A stretch of 64,000 nucleotides of DNA from an uncultured Halomonas sp. (GTDB taxonomy: Bacteria; Pseudomonadota; Gammaproteobacteria; Pseudomonadales; Halomonadaceae), in NCBI RefSeq assembly GCF_947501415.1, contig NZ_CANMVL010000002.1, positions 62,001 through 126,000 on the forward strand, written 5' to 3'. The position numbers and the translations under genes were made by a program. This document shows positions 30,060-40,984 of this stretch, in pieces (the first letter of the stretch is position 1; every line of letters begins with the position of its first letter). The notes below the pieces were generated by a model that did no database searches, had not been told where the DNA came from, and saw nothing but the letters and a program-made list of their open reading frames with translations.

Positions 30060-30230
30060 GGGCTTCCGCAGATAGTCTGGCAGTTCGGTAGCCCGGGGCT
30101 GACCTGGCGACAAACCTCCGAGGAGGCGCTGTAAATACCTCCCTGTACGCTACCTCAGCCGTCCCTGGTCCTCGGACCTCCTCTTCGGTTTGTCCCCAGC
30201 GCCCCTTGATTCCGGCAACTGCGATAGCTC
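30060..30230 (+). repeat. Dispersed palindromic element, copy C (subfamily I)
   Basis: A 171-bp copy that fills nearly the whole gap between convergent lipA and lipB. The left end gggcttccgcag and right end ctgcgatagctc form a degraded terminal inverted repeat. The left arm ggcgacaaacctccgaggag pairs with the right arm cctcctcttcggtttgtccc. Confidence 0.9.
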
Positions 30231-30243
30231 TGGCCTTCGCCCC

Positions 30244-30912
30244 TTACGCCTCGTCGTTTTGAAGCTCCCGCCCCAGCTGCCGTGCCAGGCAACGTGCCAG
30301 GTGCTCGCCCGCCGCCTCCACTCCGGGGCACTCATCGACCAGATCGGCCAGGCGCGTCATCCGCATGCCGGCATAGCCACAGGGGTTGATGCGCTGAAAA
30401 GGTGACAGATCGCCGTCGATGTTAAGCGCTACTCCATGGAAGCTGCCACCGCGGCGAATGCGCAAGCCCAGCGAGGCGATCTTGGCCTCCCCCATGCCCG
30501 GCTGCTCTACATAGACTCCGGGAGCATCGGGGCGCGCCCGCGCCTCGACCCCATACTCGGCGAGCATGGTAATCACCGCGTCTTCCAGGGCGGTGACCAG
30601 GTCTCGCACACCCAGTCCGGCCCGGCGCACATCGATCAAGGGGTAGAGCACCACCTGGCCCGGGCCGTGGTAGGTCACCTGACCACCACGGTCGGTCTGC
30701 ACAACCGGGATATCACCGGGCAACAGCAGGTGCTCAGGTTTTCCCGCCTTGCCCTGGGTAAACACGGGGTCGTGCTCGACCAGCCAGAATTGATCCGGCG
30801 TGGCGGCATCGCGCTGGTCGGTCAGCTCGCGCATCGAGCACCATACGGGCTCGTAGGGGCGGCGACCCAGGCGGTGCAGTTCGATCGGAGGATGCGCGGC
30901 TTGATCGCTCAT
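30244..30912 (-). CDS. lipB: Octanoyl-ACP:protein octanoyltransferase
   Basis: A 222-residue enzyme moving octanoate from acyl carrier protein to lipoyl domains. Visible motifs are [26 protein letters not shown] (the acyl-binding block) and [12 protein letters not shown] with the catalytic Cys. ATG 30912 overlaps the ybeD stop as TGATG; a GTG one codon upstream is less likely. Last gene of the 11-gene minus-strand cluster that begins at proA. It provides the substrate for convergently encoded LipA. Confidence 0.95.
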   Translation of the reverse strand: MSDQAAHPPIELHRLGRRPYEPVWCSMRELTDQRDAATPDQFWLVEHDPVFTQGKAGKPEHLLLPGDIPVVQTDRGGQVTYHGPGQVVLYPLIDVRRAGLGVRDLVTALEDAVITMLAEYGVEARARPDAPGVYVEQPGMGEAKIASLGLRIRRGGSFHGVALNIDGDLSPFQRINPCGYAGMRMTRLADLVDECPGVEAAGEHLARCLARQLGRELQNDEA

Positions 30913-31223
30913 CACACCACCATATGCACGCGGCCGGTCGCCTTGAGCTCCTCGAACAACGCCTTCAGCTGAGCTTCGCTGGTGGCGGTGATGGTGAGCC
31001 GAACCGACTGGAAGCGGCCATTGCGGCTATCGATCACCTGTACGCTGGTGGCATCGAATTCGGGGTCATGACGGCAGGTGATCTGACACACCACCGCCGC
31101 GAAGTCATCGGCGGCATCCCCGACGACCTTCACCGAGTAGTCGCACGGAAAGGTGATCTTGGGTGGCTTGCCGGAGACCGGCTGGCTGGGGCGACGCAGA
31201 TCGCGCAGCGACTTGTCGTTCAT
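30912..31223 (-). CDS. ybeD: DUF493/YbeD family protein
   Basis: A 103-residue small protein of the UPF0250 family with an ACT-like ferredoxin fold. [14 protein letters not shown] and [20 protein letters not shown] are typical. Its function is unproven; it is conserved between dacA and lipB. ATG 31223 is chosen because the frame upstream of it is repeat-element sequence (copy D). The proximity of copy D means its own promoter, if any, lies within 31224-31303. Confidence 0.9.
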   Translation of the reverse strand: MNDKSLRDLRRPSQPVSGKPPKITFPCDYSVKVVGDAADDFAAVVCQITCRHDPEFDATSVQVIDSRNGRFQSVRLTITATSEAQLKALFEELKATGRVHMVV

Positions 31224-31303
31224 GCGGGTTCCAGAGAATCGTGAATAGGCGACCATTTTACTCAAGCCCTGTCCGGGTGACCAATTAAAGGGCCTAAACG
31301 ACA

Positions 31304-31474
31304 TGGCCATCGCAGTTACCGATAGGGCAATAGTGAAAGGCGCCGGGGACAGGTCGGAGAGGGGGTCCGAGGACCAGGGATGGCCGAGGTAGCCTACAAG
31401 GAAGTACTCGTAGCGCCCCCTCGAAGGCCTGTCGCCGGAACAGCCTTGAGCGGTACTTACATCTCCTAAACGAC
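31304..31474 (-). repeat. Dispersed palindromic element, copy D (subfamily II, inverted)
   Basis: A 171-bp copy in the opposite orientation to A-C. Its minus strand reads ggctgttccggcgacaggcc, then the variant centre acgagtacttccttgtaggc, then the arm ending ctgtccccggcgcctttcac. One end (tggccatcgcag) is well kept; the other is degraded. Confidence 0.85.
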
Positions 31475-31507
31475 GCGGAGCAAGCCCCCTGGGCTTGCTC
31501 CGCGTCG
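31471..31507 (-). terminator. Terminator-like hairpin downstream of dacA
   Basis: The stem pairs cgacgcggagcaagcc with gggcttgctccgcgtcg and has a short CCCT loop. On the minus strand it is followed by TTTAGG. It lies 24 bp past the dacA stop and touches copy D. Confidence 0.75.
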
Positions 31508-31530
31508 ACTGGGCTGGGCAACACAGGTGA

Positions 31531-32742
31531 TCAGCCGAACCAGCCACCGATCAGGTTGGAGAAGAAGCGCTGCACCTGGTCGATCAGCTTCTTGATAAAG
31601 CCACCCTCCTCGACCGTCTCCAGGGCCACCAGGGGGCGCTCGCCGACCAGTTCGGCACCCAGACGCACCTCCAGAGTGCCGACCCGATCCCCCTGCTGGA
31701 CCGGCGCCTCGATATCGGCCTGGATGTCCAGCTTGGCGGTAAGCTCATCGTTTCTCGCCCGCGGCACGGTCATCACCACATCGCTGTCGACGCCGACGCG
31801 CAGCTCGTTGATCTCTCCCCCCCACACGCGCGGGGTGTTCAACACCGAGCCGCGGTCATAGAGCTTGAGGGTCTCGAAGTAGCGGAAACCATAGCTGATC
31901 AGCTTCTGGGTCTCCTGGGCCCGCGCCTCCTCGGAGTTGGCCCCCATCACCACCGAGATCAGCCGCATGTCGTCACGCTTGGCCGAGGCGACCAGGCAGT
32001 AGCCCGCCTCCTCGGTATGCCCCGTCTTGAGTCCATCGACGCTGGGGTCACGCCACAGCAGGCGGTTGCGATTGGGCTGACGGATATCGCTGTAGGTGAA
32101 GTACTTCTCGGCGTAAATCTTGTAGTGTTCCGGGTAGTCCTGAATGATGTGGCGCGAGAGCTGGGCCAGGTCGCGGGCCGTGGAGTAGTGATCTTCGGCT
32201 GGCAGGCCGGTGGCGTTGCGGAAGTTGGTATTGGTCATCCCCAGGCGGTCAGCATGCTGATTCATCAGATCCGCAAAGGGCGCCTCGCCACCGGCAAGGT
32301 ACTCGGCCACGGCAACGCTGGCGTCATTGCCCGACTGGATGATGATGCCGTAGAGCAGGTCACGGATTGAGACTTCGGTGCCCACCTCGATAAACATCTT
32401 CGAGCCACCGGTGCGCCAGGCGTTCTCGCTGACCGGCACCCGATCGTCCATGCTGATGTTACCGCGATCGAGCTCACGCTCGACTAGATAGGCGGTCATC
32501 AACTTGGTGAGGCTGGCGGGCGGCAGGCGCTCGTCCGAGTTATGTTCGGCCAGGATTCGCCCACTGTCGGCATCCATCAGGATCCAGCCGCTCGCCGCCA
32601 GCTGGGGTGGCGAGGGTATCAGTGTCTGGGGCCGAGGAGCCGGGACCTCCTGTGCCACGACAGGAGCGGTGACGAACAGTGTCAGACTGGCCAGCAGCAC
32701 TGCTAGCAGACGGCCACATCGTAGGGAAAACAGCTCTTTCAT
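31531..32742 (-). CDS. dacA: D-alanyl-D-alanine carboxypeptidase (PBP5/6 family)
   Basis: A 403-residue precursor of a low-molecular-weight penicillin-binding protein that trims the terminal D-Ala of peptidoglycan stem peptides. The signal peptide ends near VVAQ (residue 31). The active-site SLTK is at residues 77-80, followed by SGND and KTGHT. The C-terminal PBP5 beta domain ends in an amphipathic membrane-binding helix (IKKLIDQVQRFFSNLIGG). Downstream of rlpA in the elongation gene cluster. Confidence 0.95.
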   Translation of the reverse strand: MKELFSLRCGRLLAVLLASLTLFVTAPVVAQEVPAPRPQTLIPSPPQLAASGWILMDADSGRILAEHNSDERLPPASLTKLMTAYLVERELDRGNISMDDRVPVSENAWRTGGSKMFIEVGTEVSIRDLLYGIIIQSGNDASVAVAEYLAGGEAPFADLMNQHADRLGMTNTNFRNATGLPAEDHYSTARDLAQLSRHIIQDYPEHYKIYAEKYFTYSDIRQPNRNRLLWRDPSVDGLKTGHTEEAGYCLVASAKRDDMRLISVVMGANSEEARAQETQKLISYGFRYFETLKLYDRGSVLNTPRVWGGEINELRVGVDSDVVMTVPRARNDELTAKLDIQADIEAPVQQGDRVGTLEVRLGAELVGERPLVALETVEEGGFIKKLIDQVQRFFSNLIGGWFG

Positions 32743-32785
32743 GGGTGACTCTCGTCAGGTCATTCTGGAAAGGGATTGGGGCCGA

Positions 32786-33751
32786 TTACTCGGCCCCCTT
32801 GACAATAAAGCTATCGCTGAAGCCGGCACGCCGCAGCGCCTGGCGCAGTGACTCGAGCTGGTCGGGACGTGCAATGGGGCCCACCTGCACGCGATGGACC
32901 CCCGAGCCCCCGGCCACACGAACCGGCTGCGTCAGTTCGCGCTCGAGCCGGGCACGCAGGGCCTGGGCATTGGTAGCAGAGCCCAGCGCCGCCACCTGCA
33001 GATAGAGCGGGCGCTCAGTGGAGCGGCCATCCAGCGGGCGGCCTTCCGGGGGCTGATCCTGGATGTTAGACGCCTGGCCAGGCACAGAGGCCACCGGCGG
33101 AGTCGTCGCCGGCTGAGCGAGACCCTGCCGCTCATCAGCAGCGCTCTCAGTCGCCCTCTCGGTGCCGTTCTCGGCAAGCCAGCGGTCGACGTCGATGGCC
33201 TCGACTCGCACCCGGCCGGTGCCGTTGTCGAGAATGTCCAGACGCGCCGCCGCCGCATAGGAGAGGTCGATCTCGCGCTCACTGTGGAAGGGTCCACGGT
33301 CATTGACCCTGACGATCACCGAGCGGCCATTGTCCAGGCTGGTCACCCGGGCATAGGTCGGCAGCGGCAATGAGCGATGGGCCGCCGACATCTTGTACAT
33401 GTCGTAGATCTCGCCATTGGACGTGGCATAGCCATGGAACTTCTTCCCATACCAGGAGGCCGTTCCCTGCTTCACGTAACCACTGGCGTCAGGCAACACA
33501 TGGTAGGTCTTGCCCCACACCTCATAGGTAGGCCGGTTGCCGCCGCGCGAGTGCGGCTCATGGCGAGGCTGCGCATCGGGCACCCGGCTGACGTCCGGCG
33601 GCTCCTCGGGATAGGCATCACCCGTCATGGCATAGCGCCCTGCCTGAGACACCGTGTCGGCCTGACCCGTACCGGTCGGTTTGTGCCCACCACTGCCGGC
33701 ACAGCCGGCCAGGGTGATGGCAAGGGCGATGGGCAGCCAGCGTAGCATCAT
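32786..33751 (-). CDS. rlpA: Septal ring lytic transglycosylase, rare lipoprotein A
   Basis: A 321-residue outer-membrane lipoprotein with a lipobox ending at Cys17 (ITLAGC). It has a double-psi beta-barrel catalytic domain (GTASWYGKKFHGYATSNGE, VRVNDRGPFHSEREIDLS) and a C-terminal SPOR domain (LYLQVAALGSATNAQALR). RlpA of Pseudomonas cleaves denuded glycan at the septum. ATG 33751 overlaps the mltB stop as TGATG; a TTG codon upstream is rejected. Confidence 0.94.
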   Translation of the reverse strand: MMLRWLPIALAITLAGCAGSGGHKPTGTGQADTVSQAGRYAMTGDAYPEEPPDVSRVPDAQPRHEPHSRGGNRPTYEVWGKTYHVLPDASGYVKQGTASWYGKKFHGYATSNGEIYDMYKMSAAHRSLPLPTYARVTSLDNGRSVIVRVNDRGPFHSEREIDLSYAAAARLDILDNGTGRVRVEAIDVDRWLAENGTERATESAADERQGLAQPATTPPVASVPGQASNIQDQPPEGRPLDGRSTERPLYLQVAALGSATNAQALRARLERELTQPVRVAGGSGVHRVQVGPIARPDQLESLRQALRRAGFSDSFIVKGAE

Positions 33752-34818
33752 CAACGCACCTCCTCGTCATCGACATCCACCGCCTGGTGCCAGCCAGCCC
33801 CGAGGTCACGGGAAGCCGCGATGGCCTCGGCCAGCTCCATTGCCGCCATGGCGTAAAGATGACTGTGGTTGTAGCGGGTAATCACATAGAAGTTGACGTC
33901 TCCCAGCACATAGCGCCAGTTGCCCTCTCCCTCCTCCAGCGCCACCGGCATCAAAAGACGCTCATCGGCCAGCGCCATGGGAACCTCGATGCCGGCCTGG
34001 CGCAGCGCATCCGCACTCACCGCGGGGCGCCGCGCCGCGCGGTTGAAGTCGATGCTCTCGGGAGGCTGCGCGGGGCCCTCGGCCGCGTACAGTACCGACT
34101 CACCGGCCTGCCAGCCGTGCTCGGCAAAGTAGTTGGCCACGCTGCCGATGGCATCCACCGGGTTGTTCCAGAGGTCGCGCAGGCCATCGTCGTCGAAGTC
34201 GACGGCATAGGCGCGATAACTGGTAGGGATGAACTGGGGATAGCCCATGGCACCGGCATAGGAGCCGAGGGGCTCCTGCGGCGGGACCTGCTGCTGGTAG
34301 GCGATCTCCAGGAAGGCCGCCAGTTCGCCACGGAAGAAGTCGCCGCGTCGCGGGTGGTGGAAGGCCAGGGTGGAAAGGGAGTCGAGCACACGATGTTTGC
34401 CGGTGATGCGTCCGTAGCGAGTCTCCACCCCGAGGATGGCGGCGATGATCTCCTCGGGAACCCCATACTCCTCCTCGGCTCGGGCGAAAGCCTCGGGGTG
34501 CGCTTTAATAAAGGCGACGCCGGCCTCGATACGCTCGTCATCCAGGAAGATCGCCCGATACTCGTCCCAGCGCAGGCGTCGCTCGGCGGCCCCCGACATG
34601 GCGTCGAGAACCTCCTGACGGTAGCTTGCCTGCTGCATGGCACTCTCCAGCCAGGCACGCTCGATTCCCTCACCGGCCAGCTCATTGACCAGCTGCCGGG
34701 CCCCGTCATGATGATCGGGAGCAAACTCCTGTGCCGCCAGTGTCGAACTGGCCAGCAAGGCGGCACAGGCCACCGTCGCCAGGCGCTTCTTCCTTCCATG
34801 AATGCATGACGACGTCAT
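33751..34818 (-). CDS. mltB: Membrane-bound lytic murein transglycosylase B
   Basis: A 355-residue family 103 lytic transglycosylase. The catalytic Glu is in AAILGVETRYGR. Other conserved parts are GSYAGAMGYPQFIPTSYR, DLWNNPVDAIGSVANYF and VITRYNHSHLYAMA. The N-terminal hydrophobic stretch (VACAALLASSTLAAQEF) looks like a signal peptide; its single Cys gives only a weak lipobox (ATVACAALL). ATG 34818 is preferred over the upstream frame. Placed between rodA and rlpA. Confidence 0.93.
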   Translation of the reverse strand: MTSSCIHGRKKRLATVACAALLASSTLAAQEFAPDHHDGARQLVNELAGEGIERAWLESAMQQASYRQEVLDAMSGAAERRLRWDEYRAIFLDDERIEAGVAFIKAHPEAFARAEEEYGVPEEIIAAILGVETRYGRITGKHRVLDSLSTLAFHHPRRGDFFRGELAAFLEIAYQQQVPPQEPLGSYAGAMGYPQFIPTSYRAYAVDFDDDGLRDLWNNPVDAIGSVANYFAEHGWQAGESVLYAAEGPAQPPESIDFNRAARRPAVSADALRQAGIEVPMALADERLLMPVALEEGEGNWRYVLGDVNFYVITRYNHSHLYAMAAMELAEAIAASRDLGAGWHQAVDVDDEEVR

Positions 34819-34855
34819 GTACGCTCTCCCGTGTCGATACCTGACCCAGCCGCGG

Positions 34856-36016
34856 TCAGCGAGGCAGCAGCCGGCGGTGGGCATGAATGGCCATGAGAAT
34901 ACCGAAACCGGCCATCAAGGTCACGCTGGAGGTGCCGCCATAGCTGACCAGCGGCAGCGGCACGCCGACCACCGGCAGGATACCGCTGACCATGCCGACG
35001 TTGACGAACACATAGATGAAGAAGGTCAGTATGATACTGCCGGCCAAGAGGCGGCCGAAGGTCTCCTGAGCCTCGGCAGCGAGCCACAGCCCCCGACAGA
35101 CGATCAGCAGGTAGAGCAGCAGGAAGGCCAGCATGCCCACCAGGCCGAACTCCTCACCCAGCACCGCAACGATAAAGTCGGTATGCCGCTCGGGCAGGAA
35201 CTCGAGCTGGGACTGGGTCCCTTCCAGCCAGCCCTTACCCAGTACACCACCGCTGCCGATGGCGGTGGTGGACTGGATGATGTTCCAGCCCGCCCCCAAG
35301 GGGTCGCTGTTGGGTTCGAGAAAGGTCAGCACGCGCCGGCGCTGATAGTCATGCATGTTCATCCACAGAAGGGGCAGCGCCGCCGCGACCAGGGCGGCGA
35401 GCAGACCGATGATGCGCCAGGAGAGCCCCGCCAACAGCACCACAAAGACCGCCGCGATAGCCACCAGCAGCGAGGTGCCGAGATCGGGTTGCTTGGCGAT
35501 CAACACCACCGGGACTCCGATGATCAACGCGCACACCGCAAGATCCCGGAGCCTGGGCGGTAGCTCACGGCGACTCAGGTAGGCGGCCACCATCAACGGC
35601 ATCGCCAGCTTCATCAGCTCGGAGGGCTGGAAGCGAATCACGCCTGGAATCACCAGCCAGCGCTGGGCCCCCATGCCCATGTCCCCCACCAGCTCCACCG
35701 CTATCAGCATCGCCACACCGAGCAGATAGGCCGGCAGCGCCCAGCGCATCAGTGTCGCCGAGCTGAACTGCGCGATCACCACCATTACGCCCAGCGCCAC
35801 GCAGTAGCGGACTCCCTGGGAAATCACCGTATCGATACGCTGACCACTGGCGCTGTACATCACTATCAGGCCGGCTCCCATCAGCAACAGCAGCATGCCC
35901 AGCAGCCAGGGGTCCAGATGCACCCGCTCCCAGAACCCGCGGCGGCGCGACATGCCGCTGGCCGGTGCCTTGATCGGATGTGGGCGCCAGGGGCGCGACA
36001 GCCCGCTCAGCGCCAT
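34856..36016 (-). CDS. rodA: Rod-shape SEDS glycosyltransferase RodA
   Basis: A 386-residue, ten-helix SEDS-family peptidoglycan polymerase working with PBP2 in the elongasome. It contains GAQRWLVIPGVIRFQPSELMKL, AKQPDLGTSLLV and the C-terminal PVVGVPLPLVSYGGTS. ATG 36016 has AAGGA 8 nt upstream; the frame continues to a TTG at 36034 that lacks a site. 41 bp downstream of mrdA. Confidence 0.96.
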   Translation of the reverse strand: MALSGLSRPWRPHPIKAPASGMSRRRGFWERVHLDPWLLGMLLLLMGAGLIVMYSASGQRIDTVISQGVRYCVALGVMVVIAQFSSATLMRWALPAYLLGVAMLIAVELVGDMGMGAQRWLVIPGVIRFQPSELMKLAMPLMVAAYLSRRELPPRLRDLAVCALIIGVPVVLIAKQPDLGTSLLVAIAAVFVVLLAGLSWRIIGLLAALVAAALPLLWMNMHDYQRRRVLTFLEPNSDPLGAGWNIIQSTTAIGSGGVLGKGWLEGTQSQLEFLPERHTDFIVAVLGEEFGLVGMLAFLLLYLLIVCRGLWLAAEAQETFGRLLAGSIILTFFIYVFVNVGMVSGILPVVGVPLPLVSYGGTSSVTLMAGFGILMAIHAHRRLLPR

Positions 36017-36057
36017 GAGCCGGTTCCTTGCCAAACGTTCATGCCACTCCTCCCATA

Positions 36058-37941
36058 CTACCCCTCCAGCTCTTCGCGGATCTGCTCCACATCGGGCTCC
36101 TCATCGTCCAGCAGCCAGGCATCGGTCATCGCCCGGGCCAGATGAGCGGCATGCGTACTGCCGCCACCGGCATTCTCGACGATCACCGCCACCGCGATCC
36201 GTGGCGCCTCGACCGGCGCGAAGGCCATGAACAGGGCATGGTCACGCAGCCGCTCGGCCAGCTCGTCGGCGTTATATTTCTGGTCCTGCCCCAGCGAGAA
36301 GACCTGGGCGGTGCCCGACTTGCCCCCCATGCGATACTCGAGCCCCACTCCCGTCCGCCGTGCGGTTCCCTCACGACCGGAGATCACCTTCTCCATGCCG
36401 GAGAAGACGCGATCCCACCACGCCTCATTGCCCAGATCGATATCCTGAGGCGTCTCCGCCAGGGGGGACGGTAGCGCTTCATCGCCGAGACGCATGGCCA
36501 GGCGTGGCTTGACCCACTCGCCACGATTGGCCAGCACCGCGGTAGCGGTGGCCAGCTGTAGTGGCGTGACCTGCCAATAGCCCTGGCCGATGCCCACCGA
36601 CAGCGTTTCTCCCGGGTACCAGGGCTGGTTGTAACGCTCCTGCTTCCACTCCCGGGAAGGCATCAAGGCACGGCTCTCACCGAAGATGTCGTGACCGACC
36701 CGCGTGCCGAAACCGAAGCTGGTCATGTTGGCATGGATGCGGTCGATGCCCAGCTCGTGCGCCAGGGTGTAGTAGTAGGTGTTGTTGGAAACGGCGATGG
36801 AGCGTTCAAGATCGACCCGGCCATGCCCCCAGCGCAGCCAGTTTCGGTAGCGTCTCTTGTCATTGGGCAGCTGGAAATAGCCAGGGTCATAGATGGTCTG
36901 GTCGGGCGTGATCACGCCTTCAGCAAGGCCTGCCAGAGCCAGGAAGGGCTTGATGGTCGAGCCGGGAGGATAGTGACCACGAATCGCACGGTTGTAGAGC
37001 GGCAGGTCCAGGTCCTCCTGCAACCCGCGATATGAGGTCACGTCGATGCCGGTAACGAACTGGTTGGTGTCGTAGCCCGGGGCCGAGACCATCGCCAGGA
37101 TGCCGCCGGTGGCGGGCTCGATGGCGACGATGGCCCCCCGCCGACCATCGAGCAGGTCAAAGGCCAGATGCTGCAACTTCTTGTCCAACGTCAGGGTCAG
37201 GTCCTTGCCGGGCGTGGGGTCGGTGCGGCCGAGTTCGCGGAGCACTCGGCCCCTGGCGTTGGTCTCCACCTTGCGCAGGCCGGACTCGCCATGCAGCTCG
37301 TCCTCGTAGAAGCGCTCGACGCCGGTCTTGCCGATAAAATGGGTCCCCGCATAGCGCCCCGCATCCAGGCGCTCGAGCTCCTCGGCATTGATGCGCCCCA
37401 CATAGCCCAGGGCATGGGCCATCACCTCGGCATCGGGATAGTAGCGCAGCAGCTGTGCCTCCACCTCGACCCCGGGCAGCAGGTGGCGATTGACCGCCAG
37501 TCGTGCGATCTGCCCCTCGTCGAGGTCGCTCATCAACAGGGCGGGCTGATAGGGGCGCTGACGCTGGCGCGAGCGCACTCGGAAGGCCTCCACCTCCTCG
37601 GGCGAGAGCTCGAGAATCTCCACCAGCCGAGTCAGGGTGGCATCGAGATCCTCGGCCCGCTCACGCACCAGCGTGAGGTTGTAGGTGGGCCGGTTCTCGG
37701 CCAGCAGCTCGCCGTTGCGGTCGTAGATCAGGCCCCGAGTCGGTGGCAGTGGCTCGACTCTCACCCGATTCTTCTCGGAACGAGTGGTGTAGACCTCGTG
37801 CTGCACGATCTGAAGATAGGCCAGGCGGCCCATCAGCAGACCGGTCAGGGCAAACACCACCAGCAGCGCAAGCAGCGCACGCACCCGAAAGATGCGTAGC
37901 TCCTGCTCGGGGCTCTTGAGGTTGTGACGTGGCTTGCGCAT
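36058..37941 (-). CDS. mrdA: Penicillin-binding protein 2
   Basis: A 627-residue class B transpeptidase of the elongasome. One N-terminal membrane helix (20-42) precedes the dimerisation domain. The transpeptidase domain has the SxxK motif in PGSTIKPFLALAG, SNN in AVSNNTYYY and KSGTA in GGKSGTAQVF. It is RodA's partner, and their genes are adjacent. The C-terminus is acidic (DEEPDVEQIREELEG). Confidence 0.97.
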   Translation of the reverse strand: MRKPRHNLKSPEQELRIFRVRALLALLVVFALTGLLMGRLAYLQIVQHEVYTTRSEKNRVRVEPLPPTRGLIYDRNGELLAENRPTYNLTLVRERAEDLDATLTRLVEILELSPEEVEAFRVRSRQRQRPYQPALLMSDLDEGQIARLAVNRHLLPGVEVEAQLLRYYPDAEVMAHALGYVGRINAEELERLDAGRYAGTHFIGKTGVERFYEDELHGESGLRKVETNARGRVLRELGRTDPTPGKDLTLTLDKKLQHLAFDLLDGRRGAIVAIEPATGGILAMVSAPGYDTNQFVTGIDVTSYRGLQEDLDLPLYNRAIRGHYPPGSTIKPFLALAGLAEGVITPDQTIYDPGYFQLPNDKRRYRNWLRWGHGRVDLERSIAVSNNTYYYTLAHELGIDRIHANMTSFGFGTRVGHDIFGESRALMPSREWKQERYNQPWYPGETLSVGIGQGYWQVTPLQLATATAVLANRGEWVKPRLAMRLGDEALPSPLAETPQDIDLGNEAWWDRVFSGMEKVISGREGTARRTGVGLEYRMGGKSGTAQVFSLGQDQKYNADELAERLRDHALFMAFAPVEAPRIAVAVIVENAGGGSTHAAHLARAMTDAWLLDDEEPDVEQIREELEG

Positions 37942-37968
37942 GGAATTTCCGGTGGGCGAGTCGTCGAC

Positions 37969-38436
37969 TCAGCGATGGTAGGGATGACCAACCATCAGCG
38001 TCCAGGCGCGATAGAGCTGTTCGGCTAGCAGGATGCGGACCAGGGGGTGAGGCAGCGTCAGCGGCGACAGCGACCAGCGCTGGTCGGCCGCGGCGGAGAG
38101 CTCCGGTGCCAGGCCATCGGGACCGCCGACCAGCAGGGCGACATCACGGCCGGCCAGGCGCCAGGCTTCGGCCTGCTCGGCCAGCCGTTCGGTGCTCCAT
38201 GCCTTGCCGCCCACCTCCAGGGCGACCACATGCTCATCACCACGCAGCTTGGCCCGAATCCGCTCGGCCTCGCTCGCCATGGCGCGCGCCAGGTCGGCAT
38301 TCTTGCCGCGCTGCCCGGGCGGGATCTCCTCCACCTGCAGGGAGAAGTCCCTCGGCAGCCGCTTGCGGTACTCTTCGACACCCTCGGTGACCCAGGCGGG
38401 CATGCGCGTACCCACCGCCAGCAAGCGCACCCTCAT
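37969..38436 (-). CDS. rlmH: 23S rRNA pseudouridine-1915 N3-methyltransferase
   Basis: A 155-residue SPOUT methyltransferase acting on helix 69 of mature 70S ribosomes. The knot region shows [11 protein letters not shown] and [18 protein letters not shown], and the C-terminus ends GHPYHR as expected. ATG 38436 overlaps the rsfS stop (ATGA), so the two ribosome-directed genes are coupled. Confidence 0.96.
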   Translation of the reverse strand: MRVRLLAVGTRMPAWVTEGVEEYRKRLPRDFSLQVEEIPPGQRGKNADLARAMASEAERIRAKLRGDEHVVALEVGGKAWSTERLAEQAEAWRLAGRDVALLVGGPDGLAPELSAAADQRWSLSPLTLPHPLVRILLAEQLYRAWTLMVGHPYHR

Positions 38437-38795
38437 GTGCCGGAAAGCTCGCTTTCACGCTCCAGATCGCTGGGCAGGTCGGCCCAGAGTCGCTCCAAGT
38501 CATAGAGCTGGCGAGTCTCGGGCAGCATCACATGGACCACCAGGCTGCCCAGGTCGACCAGCACCCAGTCGGCACCGGCTTCACCCTCGACGCCGCGGGG
38601 CTGAAGGCCCTGCTCCTTGGCACGCTCCACGACCCGCTGAGCCAGCGCTGCCACGTGACGGGTCGAGGTACCGCTGGCGATGATCATCAGGTCAGTCACG
38701 CTGGTAAGCCGTGAAACATCCAGCTGAACAATATCCTTGGCCTTGAGTTCTTCCAGCGCGTCCACCGCCAGAGTCTTGAGAGCATCGTTATGCAT
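38433..38795 (-). CDS. rsfS: Ribosomal silencing factor
   Basis: A 120-residue protein that binds L14 and blocks subunit joining under starvation. It contains [33 protein letters not shown] and [23 protein letters not shown] 38795 ([18 protein letters not shown]) is the family start; the frame reaches 38828. A 99-bp gap separates it from nadD. Confidence 0.95.
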   Translation of the reverse strand: MHNDALKTLAVDALEELKAKDIVQLDVSRLTSVTDLMIIASGTSTRHVAALAQRVVERAKEQGLQPRGVEGEAGADWVLVDLGSLVVHVMLPETRQLYDLERLWADLPSDLERESELSGT

Positions 38796-38894
38796 AGGGT
38801 CTTCTGTAGGCTGTCGTTGAATAACCATTGTAACGCCTTGACCATCGTCTGACAGGGTTCGTTCAGTCGACTTTTCTTCTGGGTCGACCTTCCC

Positions 38895-39571
38895 TCACTC
38901 CTGACGATAGAGGTCGTGGGCGGTGATGCGCGCCTCCACCGCCTCGGGCAGCAGATAGCGAACGCTGAGCCCGCCGGCGAGACGCCGACGCAGCTCCGTC
39001 GCCGAGATCGCCATCCGGGAGGGCAGCCGCAGGCGGAGCAGGCCGCCGGCCGGACGCGCCATCAGGGACTCGACATCCGTACTTTCGCGCCCGGCAATCA
39101 GCTCGCGCAGTGCCACCGGCAGCGCCGCCTGATAGTCGGGGCGGTCTACCACCACCAGGTGGGCCAGCTCGAACAAGCGCTGGGGCTCATGCCACTCGGC
39201 CAGGCGCAGGAAGGCGTCATGGCCCAGCGCCATGACCAGCCGCGCCTCGCTGCCGAGCTCTTCACGCAGTGATGCCAGCGTATCGGCGCTGTAGGAGGGG
39301 CCCTCGCGCCCCAGCTCGCGGCCGTCGGCGAACAGCCCCGGCGTATCGCCGATACCCAGTCGCAACAGTGTCAGACGCTCGGCCGGTGATACGCTCGGCT
39401 CGCCACGCAGCGGCGGCGCCTTGGCAGGGATCAGGTGGACGCGATCGAGCCCCAGCGCTTCACGTAGCTCGACCGCGCTGCGCATGTGCCCCAGATGTAC
39501 CGGGTCGAAGGTACCGCCCAGCATGGCGATGCGCGCCGGGCGACCGCCCTGCCCCGAGGAGTGCCACTCGC

Positions 39572-39575
<4 letters not shown>
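38895..39575 (-). CDS. nadD: Nicotinate-nucleotide adenylyltransferase
   Basis: A 226-residue enzyme of NAD synthesis, forming deamido-NAD from nicotinate mononucleotide and ATP. The nucleotidyltransferase signature is [15 protein letters not shown]. The C-terminal [13 protein letters not shown] (ISSTxIR variant) followed by VRYLLPEAV is typical. GTG 39575 overlaps the proA stop as GTGA and is the likely start. The Met of MLGGTF, 19 codons in, is a weaker alternative. Confidence 0.94.
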
Positions 39576-40882
<1,307 letters not shown>

Positions 40883-40984
40883 GCCAGAAAGTGTCTCCTG
40901 TGAGCGTGGCCTGAACGAACCGATACGGCGCTATACTGGCGCGCGATGGGCACGTTGCGGATTAGGGAGTCATAGTAAGCCACC

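Noticed and set aside
31223..31547. Open frame upstream of ybeD encoding a GCSGDRPSRGR-type peptide, also seen at 21277 and 63039
   Set aside because: It is translation of the dispersed palindromic element and appears wherever a copy lies. The ybeD start at 31223 excludes it.
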